A DNA stretch of 64,000 nucleotides from Endothia cerciana (lineage: Eukaryota; Ascomycota; Sordariomycetes; Diaporthales; Cryphonectriaceae), in assembly GCA_026119935.1 (NCBI GenBank), contig JALRMH010000026.1, forward strand, positions 1 through 64,000, written 5' to 3'. This document shows positions 43,449 to 55,241 of the stretch, piece by piece (positions within the stretch are counted from its first letter, which is position 1; every line of letters begins with the position of its first letter). The translations under genes were made by a program, and so were the position numbers. The notes below the pieces were generated by a model. That model had not been told where the DNA came from, searched no databases, and saw only the letters and a list, made by a program, of their open reading frames with translations.

Positions 43449-46400
43449 TCAATGTCTAGAGGCTGGTAAGGCCGTGATCAGGTCGACCCGCCCTGTGCTC
43501 GTCGTCGGGGGGGTTGTCTCGATCGAGGACTGAATTCAAGGGGCATGCACCATCGTGTTCGTGTCGGGGAGGGAAGAGGGTCAGCACACCGGACGGGATG
43601 GGCGGCTGGGCGTCACGGCTCCAGCATGAGGAAAAGCAAAAAGCTCAGCTCGAATCATTGGCCTGGGGGTTACATTCCGGGCCCGAATCGTGCTGTGATG
43701 GTACGCCTGCAGTGCTGGCCGTGCAAACGACGAGGACGACGAGGACGAGGAGCACCTTTTGAGGCGGAACAAGGTCAGGGGAGCAGCGGGAAGGGTGGGG
43801 CGAGGTACCTGGCACCTTGGTGATGTGGTGTGTGGGCGCTGGGCCACTCGAATGCTGAGTGCTATGCTTGGGGGGGTCCAGATTAGTGGTCCCTGCGGGG
43901 GGGGGGGGCGACAGCCGGAGCCTACCTAATAACTCGCCCAGCTTAGGGTGCTGGGGGGTGGGGCCACAGCACATGGCTACCGAGTACGGCACTCCTCGGT
44001 CAGTGCGGAGCCCTGGCAGAGTTCCAACGAGGAGATTAACCTCCGTCCGGGCGCAGGCTTAAAATCTCTCAAGGAGAAGAAGAATCCGAGAATATCCATC
44101 TGACCATCAGTTAAGGACCCTCTGACAGTTCTCGGCAGGGTTGTTTATGTTCTCTTGCTGCCGAGTTCCTTGGGCAGGGCCTCTCTGTGAGTGCCAGTCT
44201 CTCTGGGGCGAAACAGCAGCTTTTGGTAGGCAGGGAGCCGGGGGGGGGCCTTAGGGGGTTTGTCAACGTGGACCCTTTGGGAGGGAGGGGGGTTCAGGGC
44301 CCATACTTACTGCCGCCAACTATAGCACCCACTATGGTATATACTTCCTACTGGCTCGCAGTGGTTGCCCCGTCTGGTGTTAAGCAGCAGGGTCGGCCCG
44401 TAGCTGCGCAGCGTCCCTCTCTATTACTACTACTATGGTACTATGGTAACGGAGGATGTCTGGTACAACGTACGCCCCAACACGATCTGCGATCTACGAT
44501 CTACGGACTGGCAATCGAGGGGTGCCAGCTGTCCTGTCTCTCCGTCTGTTGGGACTACCTGCCGTGCCTACCTATACGAGATACATAAGTGCCCTCCCAC
44601 CGGTCCACCCAGGACGTCCCTCCAGCACACACACGCGCCTGGCCCTCCCGCTCACCGTGTCGATTGTTCGTGTTGGTACCCAAGGACAACTGACGTGACA
44701 TCAGGCAGCCGAATTAAACTGCTGCCCTAGCCCTGGCTTGGCATCTGCTGCTATGGTACTGCCGTTCGGTATGCCGCATCCTTCGGGGGCGAGCTATTCC
44801 CCATCCTGTCCCACTTACCATGCCACCAAGTACCGGGCCGGATAAGGTTCTGGCACCGTTTAGCTTTGAACGGGAACCAAGCTCAGGCCCTCGACCGAAG
44901 CGCGAGTCGCTGATGGATCCGTGGTCCGTGACTCGTGAACGCCTCCCCACCACAACCTTGATTCAACATGAAATCCTGGGCCACTTCCTCCCGCCGCCAG
45001 AGGGATCGTGGGCATCAAATGGCCGGCGACACCGTCATCGCCTCGCAAGGAGGAGGCGGAGGGACGGGGGCAGATGAGGAGGCGCTGGTCGGGATTCCAG
45101 GATGGCCTGTTCTACCAGTCCGCCTGTTCGCCTTCTTCTCTCGTGGGACCCGGACGTGCATTGGCGATCACATCGATCCGGCAGCGGTGTCCAGCTGTTG
45201 TCGTCTCGATATTGGCCGGTTCAATGCTGCGGGCCCTGGCACCTCCACGCCAGGACCGCCCTCCTCACCCAATCTCATGCAAGCATATGGCATCTGTACT
45301 ATGCAGCACGAACCTGCAGATACAACCCACCACCAACAGTGCCCCCCTTCCAACCGGGGGCCGGGATTGGAAGAAAACTGTTCATGGCGCGCAGCGAATC
45401 GCGATCGTCTCGGCCGGCGGGGACCGTCGTGGTGGTGGTGGTGGTGATGTTGGACAGATGGTTGCCACTCGCTGTTCGCTGGCATATCTCTTTCGACATC
45501 CGATCGATCTCGGATTGGACACCTTGTCTCGAGGGTTTCTGTCGACCAACGGCGCGATGGAACCGGATTATCTCAAATACCCTTTTGCGTGGTAGTATCG
45601 GCCCAGCTACCCTGCCCACACAGAACACAGGCAGGACCGCGGCACAGCCCTCTGAGTCGCGGTGCGGTATATGGTCGAGGCTGACAAGAGTCTGACATGT
45701 CTTCCCTGATGGGCAGGTATAGAACAAGGTGGTCCGTCTTTTCAGACAGAGAGGCCTTTCCCGTCGAACTACTTCCCCAACGGCATGTGTCTATCTGCTC
45801 TCCGGGTCTTAGGAAGGCCACACAATCCCACACAATATTCTCGAGACAGACTGGGCCTTTGTACGCCCACACCGAGTCGGTACAGTATTTCGGTCCCTTT
45901 GGTCCACGTCAAGAATGCGACCCTGCCCGGCATTTAATAACAGGCCACTACATACTTCTGTCTACCTGAATGCTAATCACCCTTACCTATAGGGACGCGG
46001 GTGAGGCCTCCCCGCCCCGCGAGAGCCGAGCCGACCTGTCATCCTGAATAAGAAATCAACGCTCAGGAGGGACAGAGATATGGGACACGGGTTACGCATA
46101 CCTCCTCAGGTACTAAGCAGTTCGGATTTCTCGGGTGCCAAGAGACGTGCTTCCGTACGAAATACATGGGTGCAAGTTCATGGACTTTGGCAGCCGCGAA
46201 GTAGTATGGTGTGTACGTGGTCCGTACTGTATGCTTGAGGTGGGTACTAGTCGAGTGGGTTGATCGACTAGGTGAAGATCCTCCTCCGCCGTAATGTCCG
46301 TACCAACACATGCGCGCAAGTCCGCCCGGCTCTCGCTGTCTCACTACGAAAAGACCCTGTCGCTGGCGTGGGGGGGGAGGGGGAAGCGCCTGGTGTTGGT

Positions 46401-47497
46401 CTGGCCAGCAGCCCAACTTGCATCCCAGACGGCCGCACGGCAACTCCCCAATCTCCCCCCTTGTGCCATGTGTGAGCCGTCTGGCACACGATGCACGTCA
46501 TTTATCAAACTACGACTCGCTGGGCTGCGGGCGGCCCTATTGGATCATGAAAAAGAACGGTACATGGTATTCCTGTAACATCAAGTTAATTACCATAGTA
46601 CCAGGACGGATTTAGATCGGATGACGGGATGAGGCCAGCCCCCGGGTCGGGGATTCCACAAAGACAAAAAAAAAAAAAAGAATGCCATGTTGGGCCTGCG
46701 CGGGACCTTTTCCGCCTTTATGGTCCATTTTCCGCTTTCGTGGTCCAGGTCTGCAGCAGCACTGATGGGTATTGGGCCACGACTTGGTATCCACATCTAC
46801 ATAACTAATCTTTGGGTAGTATATGTTTCCCCCTCTTGTCATATGGATGATCATTGCTCATCTAGGCGTCCTCCAAGTGTCGGTTGGGTCTGGCGCGATC
46901 GGTCCGTCCAGTGCGGCGGAAGGCTGGGCGGTGTCGAGGCCCTCATGTCGTGTCTGCTCCCAATTGATGACTGATACCAACCTCATGGTGTGATCTTTCG
47001 GCGGAAAGCACCGATGACAGCGTACAGACCCTCAGCCGACGGCATCCGACCTAACCGCTACCTTCCCCCTCCCCCCCCCCGAGAAAAGAAGGGTAGGGTG
47101 TATCCCGTCTATACGAGGCAAGTGAATTAATACAGAGAGCATTAAGTCTTGTGCAACTGTCGACAGCGAGCGGTACCCGACCAACAGCGATGACTAACTT
47201 GTTGCTTCCATACACCAAGCCTGTCAAGCCAACCTTCCCCCCCCCCCCTCCATTCCGGTGGTTGCGAATGGGCGTGAGGCACTGAATACGGATGACATTT
47301 TGACAGTGTTGGCAAGAATTAGTCACACGCCTCGCGCACGGTGAGCGACACAGCCCATCACGGTTCGTCAGATCACCGTCAGAGATCAACAGACATGCAT
47401 CTTTGCGGCCTCCCCACCATCTGCGGGCTTAAAGGAGGCCTACCCTACAGAGATACCCGGCCACGGGACCTCTCAAGCCCCCGTACCGCCCGTCCGC
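43449..47497. other. Gene-poor region with many G/C homopolymer runs
   Basis: Apart from the probable promoter and first exon of the upstream minus-strand gene (43449-43560), 4 kb contain no convincing coding sequence. Overlapping plus-strand frames at 44968-45695 are low-complexity, frame-hopping and unlike any family I know. G or C runs of eight or more occur near 43897, 44231, 46368, 47068 and 47239, and a (TGG)n at about 45428-45447. Confidence 0.5.
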
Positions 47498-48675
47498 TCA
47501 CTCGCCGCTCGGCTCGTCCTCCCACTTCGTGAAGGCGGGTGCGGGCCTGCGGGGGGTCGGGCGCCCCGCTTGTCGTCCCGAGCTGCTGTGCCATCGTGTA
47601 CCGCGTGTCGTCGCACGTGCCAGTCGAGGTCGTCGTGGCGTGGTACGTGATCCCGGGTCTCGACCCCCGTCGGGTGACTAGAAGAAGCCCGGCCCGCCCG
47701 TCCCGTAGTTGCCGTTGCTGCCTCGCAAGCTGGCAGCCGTCGGACTCTGTCCAGGCCACAGCCTCGGTCGGGTTCGTCACGCCGTCCTATTGGGGAGGGG
47801 GTCCCTGGTTTCAGTCCCCATACTCGTCTGGGCCAAAGGGCGGTGTGGGAGGGGAGAGAGGGGGCATGTAGAAAGGGGGGCCGCGGCAGCACGAGATGAG
47901 GCTGTCCTGGGCACGTACCCAGTTTAGAACGCCCAGGCAATAATAGTATTGCGTCCAGCAGTCGGACGCCGAATAGCCGAGAAACGTCTTCCCATCCATT
48001 CTAAAGGCGTTCGGGCCCTCGTTGACCGCTGCACCTTCCCGTCTCCCAGGACTCCGTCGGCTGCGAGATCACGTGGATGTCTCCTGTGAGAGTGATGTTA
48101 GTCATCGCCCAGCTGCTGGAGGCAGATAGATGGACTGGTACTCGACGCCCGAGAAGCACGAGGCCATCATGAAGTTGCCGTAATCTGCGAACCGGAGGAT
48201 CGACGGGTCGATGGCCCAGTCTGCCGTCATCTGCCCTGCATACTCGAAGACATCGTAATCTTCCGAGGTCAGAGCCGCTTTTGAGTAGGTCTTCTCTGCC
48301 ATTGTCGGGGGTGTATGGCACGGCCATGTGAGCCTGTCATTCTTGAGGAGGGTGGCGGGAGAGAACGGACGGCGGTACAGTGGGTTTGCTAGTCAAGTTC
48401 ATACCTTGGAGGACATGGATCCGCTGGTAGCCCAAGTTATCAGAGCCTATCTCGCCAGCAGCAATAGTAGATATACCGGGTACCTCCAAGATAGCGAGCC
48501 TCAGGAGCCCACACGTTGCAGCAGTAGGCGGGCTCGGTGGTCGCGAAGAGCACCGTCCTCTCCGAGTCCGCGAGACCCTCAGTTGTCGTCGCCCGGGTGG
48601 TTTCCACATCTGTCTAGGTAGTGGCCAGGAGATAAAAGTACCCACCCGTGTACACGATTCGAGGGTCGCTTGCTC
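47498..48675 (-). pseudogene. Decayed GH43-family glycosidase (arabinanase/arabinofuranosidase-like)
   Basis: Reading along the minus strand and hopping frames gives, in order, pieces of one GH43 protein: SDPRIVYTGGYFYLLATT, a TAG stop (48614-48616), TDVETTRATTTEGLADSE, NVWAPEARYLGG, TRYIYY, frameshift (about 48465), GYQRIHVLQG and a GTATGA donor, then DWAIDPSILRFADYGNFMM, frameshift (about 48110), DIHVISQPTESWE, frameshift (about 48043), VNEGPNAFRMDGKTFLGYSA, a probable intron, DGVTNPTEAVAWTESDG, frameshift, YGTGGPGFF, a second TAG (47678-47680), frameshift back, TCDDTRYTMAQQ, frameshift near a C6 run, and FTKWEDEPSGE with a stop at 47498. Order and motifs (WAPE, DPSI, NEGP) are typical of secreted fungal GH43. 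At least two stops and five frameshifts make it a pseudogene. The signal peptide and start were not found. Confidence 0.82.
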
Positions 48676-49385
48676 TTGGAGGCCCGTTAGACAGTTTTCA
48701 ACGCGTTTAGTAATGAAGATTTATGGCTGCTGTTATCATTACTACCCAAGGGAGATTCCTGCCAAAATGACGCTCGCTTGATGCTAGCAGTCTATCGGGA
48801 AGCCTTTGATGGCCATCTTTCACAACTATACACCTGGCATTGTTGTACTGGAATATGAGCCCCCTCTGATGCGAACCGTATTCGTTATCCCTAGATACCG
48901 GCCGGCTTGACACCGAAATGACTTATAATTCTGGCTACTCACTACTCCACATAGCCGCCGAGAAGGGGATCTTGAAGAAGTGACCAGAGTCCTCGTCAAT
49001 ACGAGAGTTTTTTTGTGCGTTCTTGAGCTGAGCTCTGAGGAGAAATCTGAGGAGGACACTTGAGAAGCCGCCGGTTTTTGTTTGGTGGTGGTTTTTTTTG
49101 GTTTTTAATTTATTTATTATTATTTTTACATTGTAGAGTGATTCCAGCCGAACCTGTCCCATATAATAATAATACCTGGAATGATCATTATCGAACCCCA
49201 TTCCGCAACGGTCCAGCAGGGCAGGACTCTAGATAAACTTCACTTCCCCAGCACAGGCGACGGGATAGCTTCTGTCACGCGACTGTTACGCATAGGTTTA
49301 CGTCTATCAGCTCCGTCGTAGTACCGTATTGAAGAATCAAGAGGAGTAGGGATAGTCCCCTGCTATTTCATCGCTCAAGGCAATC
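48676..49385. other. Intergenic region with AT-rich tract
   Basis: This 0.7-kb stretch lies between the GH43 remnant and the cofactor D 3' end. It includes an AT-rich segment at about 49075-49130 (T-runs then TTTATTATTATT). The lost 5' end of the GH43 gene would be expected in its first part, but I cannot recognise it. Confidence 0.45.
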
Positions 49386-52300
49386 TCATGACAGACCAAG
49401 ACTAGTAGTAACCAGCATCTTAGCAGCTCCCTTCTCAGCAGTTCCCCAATCAACTCCCTTCAACACTACACCCTTATCTGCCTCCCCACCAGTCGACACC
49501 AAACCCCAGACCTCATCTACAATCGAGGTCCTGATGCGCGGCCAGGGGTGTATCATCAGCGCACCCAACCTCTTCTTCGCCTCCGAGATGCCCTCGTTTC
49601 TCCTCTGCTCCAGCGTTGCACTCGCCATCGTTGTCAAGCCGACAGCATTGTTGCCCATGGCCGCCACACCGCCATAGACCTTGACGCAGGCCTTGAGCTT
49701 CCGCACGTTGCCGCTCTTGTAGCCGGCCCTCTGGACCTGTAGGCAGAGGCTCTTCATGTCGACTGTTGTGCTTTGCTGGTAGATCCCCACTGAGAAAAGA
49801 AACGCGGTTATTTCCAGCGTGGGCACTGTGACGCGGTCTTGACCTTGGTGGGACTCCATGTTCCGGAGGAGGGACGCACATATCCGGTCGAGGTTCTCCT
49901 GACCTGCGGTGCAGTATTCCGTGAGCGCGGCGCGGCTGGCTATCACGAGGTCTTCGTTGCCTGTGTCCGCTGACGTGACATATCCGGCAAGAAGCTCGTC
50001 CATCCACCTATCTGGATTGGACTTGGCTTCAGTGCTGAATGGAGCTTGAAGCCAGTCATTGTCGAACAGGTTTAGAAGGAATGAGAAGTGCGGTTTTGAT
50101 GAGAACGTCAGCTTGACAAGCATCGAGGATGGCCTACAGGCATGTCAGTCCTCCATGGGGCCAACAATGTCGTGAGTTGGAATACATACCCTGGCTGTAA
50201 CGCTATGGCAAGAGTAGCTTGTGCCTCTACTCTTACCCTATCGAGCTTCTCAGCTGCCAGACGCAGGATCGGCAGAAGCAGGCCAAACACTGCTTCGCTG
50301 CGACCTATTGTTCCAGGCCGTGTCTGCTGCATCGAAATCCAAAGATGCTTAGTAGCCCTGATGGCCTGAAGGCGTACATGGGATCCAATATCGCCTCTCG
50401 CGTTGGTGGTGTAGTCCTCTAGGCCCGCCGCGATGAGACTCAGGAGTCGGTCCGCTTCCTGTTTCAGTACTTCACTTTGAGCGAAACTCTGAAGTATGGC
50501 AGCACGTACATCAATGTCCGTGTCTTGTGCCCATCGCTCCAGCAGAGGGCCACAAATAATTGTTGATACATCTTCAGGCGTCCTGTACATGGCCACGACC
50601 GGATACGCTCTCGTCAAGGCGTTGAACTGTCCTGCACCGGTTCCGGAGCGGGAGCGGGAGCGGGAGCGGGTCGTGTCTGCCCATCCTCGGAGCACCTGTT
50701 CACGTTGTTGCGGCGAAGAGAAAAGCAATAGAATGACTGACGCTTCTGAGGCTGCATTGATGACCTCTGGTTCGGCCCTGGCTAACCATGTGTTGATGAG
50801 GTCCCAGGAAATGCTGAGGATGGTTGCAAGGCGGTCTTGGTCATGGATGTTTGATAGATTAATTTTTGAAACGGCCTCGTTGAAATCGGTCATGTTTGAT
50901 GAAGACACCAGGTCCAGTCCAGACAACAATAACCCTTCATCAATGCCATCGAACAACCCGACCGCCTCGGCTTGCAGAATTGGAAAGATCGAGATGAGGA
51001 GTCGGCATATTCCCTCTGCAATAAGTTCTGGTTTTCGAAAGACCGTGGACTTAACAGACTGGAGCATATCACACAGGACATTCTGCCCTACTTCGACCAC
51101 GGCGCCCAAGCCCGCAGGGCTCATCGTCCGAGCTAGCAAAGGAATTTGGTCGAGAATCGAAGCAAGGGTCACGAGCAGTCCATGCCTCTCCTCTACCTGA
51201 CGAGTCTGCAAGGCCTTCATAGGCCTCAGGACGCGGCTGATTGAGGTCAGGATCACCTTGTCAAGATTGCTTGACGAGGTCAGTTTCGTCATCTCAGCGG
51301 TAACGGCGCCGTACGCGCGGCCTGCGACCCTGCGAGCAGCAGCCTCCGCATCTCCAGCTCCTCTCCATCCCAATAGCGCGTCAAGTATCGCCTCTCCATA
51401 CTGCACGTGGAGCTTCGTGGCACGGACGGCCACATCGTGGATTGCCCTTGATCTCAAAGCGACTGCGTGGTAGTCCACGGCTTGCACCAGCGCAATGCCA
51501 TTCTCCACAGTGTCTGGATGCCTGCCGATAAGTTCTTGCAAGGCAGCGGACGACCCACGCCGAATGTTGCCTGCGGGATCTAACGAGGCGGCGACAACTA
51601 GGTCTATGGCGAGGATCTGCAAGACAGACGTCTTGATGCCCTCAGGGGTTCCGGTACGAACCGTTTCAGGGGGCACTGCGAGGAGGTCTTGAGTCGAGTA
51701 TCGCCTGGCGAGGGCCCAGATACCAAAGCAAGCTGCATCGCGGACGTTCGTACCGATTGAACCTCCAGAAGGGCCCCGTTGTTCGAAAGACAGTCCGAGT
51801 AGTAATGCCCGAACGATGTTGCCCAGATTCTTCGCCGGTGGTGAACGCCGATATAAAAGATGAGACAGAGTCAGCATTAAACCATGCCATTCGAGAGGGT
51901 CAGCGGATGTCAGATCTCTCTTTGGCGGCAGGGAAGAGTCCGCGGTGTCATTCACCAAGAGGATGTTTCTGTTCAGCGAGTCCAGCACGTTCTCCACGAT
52001 TTCTGAGGCCATGTATTTAGGCAGATTCAGAGTGATGATGCTCAAGGCTTTGCTCGCTGCAAACCTGACTGGCGTATCATTGTCGGCGAGACTCTCCAGG
52101 AGATACCCGATGGTAGTCTCGACCAGCTCGACACCCGCCTCGTCTTGTTTGCCCCTTTTTAGCTTCGACACAGCGATCGAGCGTATGACTTTTATGATGG
52201 TCTTTTTCGCCAGAGCAGAAGACGTGATAATTCTTGACATCTCATCGTCGTTTGACGGAATGGTGTTCACGGTGTAGAAGATGGTGGAGGAGTATTTCTC

Positions 52301-53250
52301 CATGTCAGAAGTCTCAGCTGACGATGTCAAGATGCCGGCTAGAAAGGAAAGGACTCCGATGTACTTGTATGGCGACTGAGTTGGCTCATCAGGCCTTGGC
52401 CGCAGCCAGAACAGAGCCCACTGAACGAGCGCTTGCAGCACGCCAAGCTGCTGCATGTCTCTGCGCATCGCCAGCCTCACGAGAAGGAATTTCGCCGCCT
52501 CCCTCTCCTTGCCAGGACAGGCCAGGTACTTGACCGCCAGAGGCAAGATCCTGACCGTGATGCCTGGGGCATTGAAGGGCCAGAAGAATCCAGGGATGCC
52601 AGCGAGGTCGATATCCTCCATGTAGACAGATGAGATGGTCGACAGATCGAAAGGTGCAAGCATGAGGTGAGACAGCCAGAGCAGCACGACATATCGCTCC
52701 TCCCAGGCCCACTGGGCCGAGGTGTCGTCCGAGCCCTGATGTCGCTCTGCATCCTCTAGCGCAGAGAGCAGAAGCTCGAGATACTTCGTCTCGACGTTTA
52801 GGAAGCGCACGATGACCTTTTCACCGCGGATCTTGCAAAAGGTGTAGATCAGCTTGCAGACCGCCGTCGGCAGGGGCATTAGCAGCGTGGAAGTAGCAGA
52901 GGCCTTCCTGGTTCGCCGCCGCCTCGTCTGAAGGTGCTCCAGGAATGCCTCAGCGATCATGGGCAGCCATCTTGGCAGGTGAGGGTCAAGGAGCTGTGGC
53001 AGCTCTTGGAAGGGGTCTAGCAGCTAGTTAACCTGTTAGCAGGCTCGTGAGGGACGATATGGCATCTGGTCCAACTCACATGGGACATCAGATGAAATGC
53101 CTCCCTCGAGCGGACGCGCGACCGGACGCGGGAGCCGCCTGCGCCATCCGGCTTTCGCAAAAACGGACCAAGGCGCTGGTCAAAGGCAGCGGTCAGCTCG
53201 CCGGAGACCCGTTGCAGCTTGACATCCAGATCTTCCTCCGCAGCATCCAT
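49386..53250 (-). CDS. TBCD: Tubulin-folding cofactor D (TBCD/Alp1/Cin1-like)
   Basis: Cofactor D binds beta-tubulin and, with cofactors C and E, assembles alpha/beta-tubulin dimers. The model is complement(join(49386..50133, 50190..53023, 53080..53250)), 1250 residues. Exon 1 starts MDAAEEDLDVKLQRV and ends FHLMSH at a GTGAGT donor. The second exon resumes LLDPFQELPQLLDPHLPRWLP, the family's N-terminal signature. The third follows a GTATGT donor and gives GPSSMLVKLTF. It is a HEAT/ARM-repeat protein throughout, with TBCD landmarks GTNVRDAACFGIWALARRYS and LDPAGNIRRGSSAALQELIGRHP, a middle conserved domain and the C-terminal TBCD domain with RAGYKSGNVRKLKACVKVYGG. An in-frame hexanucleotide repeat (50645-50671) inserts RSRSRSRSGTG in one repeat loop. 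Length fits fungal orthologs. Confidence 0.93.
50644..50671 (-). repeat. In-frame hexanucleotide repeat encoding RS dipeptides in cofactor D
   Basis: Four tandem GAGCGG-type hexamers on the plus strand (CGCTCC on minus) encode RSRSRSRS within the cofactor D coding sequence. Length changes in units of six keep the frame, so the loop is a candidate for strain-level length variation. Confidence 0.8.
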
Positions 53251-53801
53251 CCTTCAATCTCAACCGGATTCGTCTGCCTCGTGCTGGCCCAGTTGAGCCT
53301 TGGTGTGGGGAACCTCAGTAGGCCTTTCTTGCCACTTATTGTCTGTGCGGAAGACCTTCTCATCTAGAGCAGTGAAGAAAGCAGATTATCCGGGTGCAGT
53401 CGTTTTGACACTGGAGATTGTTGATGCGCCTGCGGATGAGGATGCGAAGTCGATCGCTTAGTCAGAACCCCAACCCTACCTTCGACGAATATCTGGGCAT
53501 CAGAGAGGGGCCTTGCGTGAAGCATCCAGGACAAAGAAGACGTAAATTGTTACCGAATCTAATACTACATAAGTAGATAAATAATTCATCGATCTGCCTG
53601 TGAGTTCCTCATATACACTTCCACGATCTAAACACCCGCAGCGAGATGATGCTACGACACCAATGCAACGACACGATGCATATGTAGTTCGTACAAACTT
53701 AGTATGCTTGCCTTGTGCTACGCCATGCCATGCTATACGAGGTGACCTGCTCAAGCTCTAGTGCGAATTGTAAATGCATCTCCGCAACCTATCTGTGACA
53801 C
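53251..53801. other. Intergenic spacer upstream of cofactor D
   Basis: This 0.55-kb spacer lies between the cofactor D start and the stop of the upstream, same-strand GH76 gene. It should contain the GH76 3' UTR and the cofactor D promoter. Nothing else is recognised. Confidence 0.5.
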
Positions 53802-55241
53802 TCAAAACACCGCCATGGCAGCAACGAGCGCGTCCATAGCAGAGCTCTGCGTGCTCGCGTCAGGGGAACCGCCCGCAGACGGAGGGCCCGACCAGGCGAG
53901 ACCCAAGTAGTTCGAGCTATTCCGATCATTGGCCCAAATCGAATTGGCATTGTCCAAGATGAAGGTGCGAAACTCGTCCTTGTTGACCTGAAGCTGCAAG
54001 TACTGCAGATTGCGCATGAAGATGCCTGCTCGTGAGAACAAGTCAGCTGCGGGCAGGACACCTACAGTATCATTAGCAGGAGCGGCTACGAGACATACCT
54101 TTGAACTGAGAGCCATCGCCTCCGCAGCTATCGTCCTCACAGCTCTCATGCAGGATGCCATTCACAGACAGAGAATCGATGGCGGCTTCCGCGATGGCGA
54201 CTGCTGTGGTGAGGAGCGAGGCTTTGCCGTTTGCCTTGTACAGTTCCAACAACCCGCCGAGGATGACCCCCTGATTGTAGCTCCAGATAGTCTCCTGATT
54301 ATTGACACACGTTCCATCTGCTTCGATAGAGAGGCCGTCATTGATGAGGTTGTCGCTATTGATCATGCCGCTGTTTTGAAACCATTCCCACTGGTCCTCG
54401 GCAATGGTGAGATACGTACCCGGATTGGACGCGCGATTGGCAAGAGAGGCCGCCACAGTGAGATAAAGTTCGTTTGCGATGGCGTTCTTGTATGTCCTCT
54501 CCTTATCCCACCAGATGCCGCCTCCGCATGTGGCGTTAACGCCGCCTTCCATATCGGCGAATATGCTCTCAGCCATGGACAGATACGCCAGTGTGCCTGT
54601 CACATCGTAGACGCGAATCCAGGCTAGAGCCCACCAACCCTCGTCGTCATAATAGTCGTCAAGGAACCCACGGTATCCGCGACCCACCAATTCTGACTGG
54701 CTGGTCACCTGTGGCACCTCGTAGTGAGACCCGACGATGCGCAGTCCATTGTCCCTGGTCCTGACCATCTTCCGCACCTTGGAGGATACATCCAGTTGGG
54801 CTTGGGAGAAGGTGTTGGCAAAGATGCTGCTGAGCTCCAGGTCTTCGGCTTCCTGAGCGTCGAGGGCGTAGAAGTCGCCGAGCACAGTGAGGCAATTCGC
54901 CGAGTTCCACCAGCCGGTCGAGAGCCATAAACCTTCTTTCTCGTCATACCAGGTCTGTAGTGCCTCGATACCGATGACTGTCCACCCGAGATAAGTCGGG
55001 ACATTCGCTGCGACTGACGATGCCCCGGTAGTGGACGTTGATAGGGCAGAGTTTGTCAGCTGCGGACGAGCCTACTACGGTGCTCGCAGGTGCTGCCAGG
55101 GAGAGGACTGGCCAATGATGACAAGCCCCCCGATGCACCTACAGGAACTGGACGTTCGTGCTGGGCTACCCTTGCTGCCGCTGAGGCGAGGAGTGAAGGC
55201 ACCAACACCACCCACGACCGGAGATCTGAAGAACCGAACAT
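53802..55241 (-). CDS. Secreted GH76 protein (alpha-1,6-mannanase / Dfg5-Dcw1 superfamily)
   Basis: GH76 enzymes cleave or transglycosylate alpha-1,6-mannan. Fungal members act on cell-wall mannan or GPI-linked glycoproteins. The model is complement(join(53802..54025, 54099..55059, 55170..55241)), 418 residues. Exon 1 gives a signal peptide (MFGSSDLRSWVVLVPSLL then ASAAA). The first intron's acceptor could also be at 55072 (GTAGTAG), adding four residues, and its donor GTAGCC is weak. The second intron (GTATGT..GAGCAG, CTAAT branch site) joins SQFKG to IFMRNL. Core motifs: TGWWNSANCLTVLGDFY, YYDDEGWWALAWIRVYD (catalytic Asp pair), CGGGIWWDKERTYKNAIANE and TIWSYNQGVILGGLLELY. The C-terminus ends SSAMDALVAAMAVF, too short and polar-poor to call a GPI signal. 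It lacks the mature Dfg5 tail, so a secreted enzyme is more likely. Confidence 0.87.

Noticed and set aside
44968..45695. Three overlapping plus-strand frames of 159-197 codons
   Set aside because: Low-complexity, frame-hopping, no motif. Probably GC-rich chance frames.
47678..48616. RIP (repeat-induced point mutation) as the cause of the GH43 lesions
   Set aside because: Lesions are mostly single-base indels, and the local sequence shows no broad C-to-T bias or AT-enrichment.
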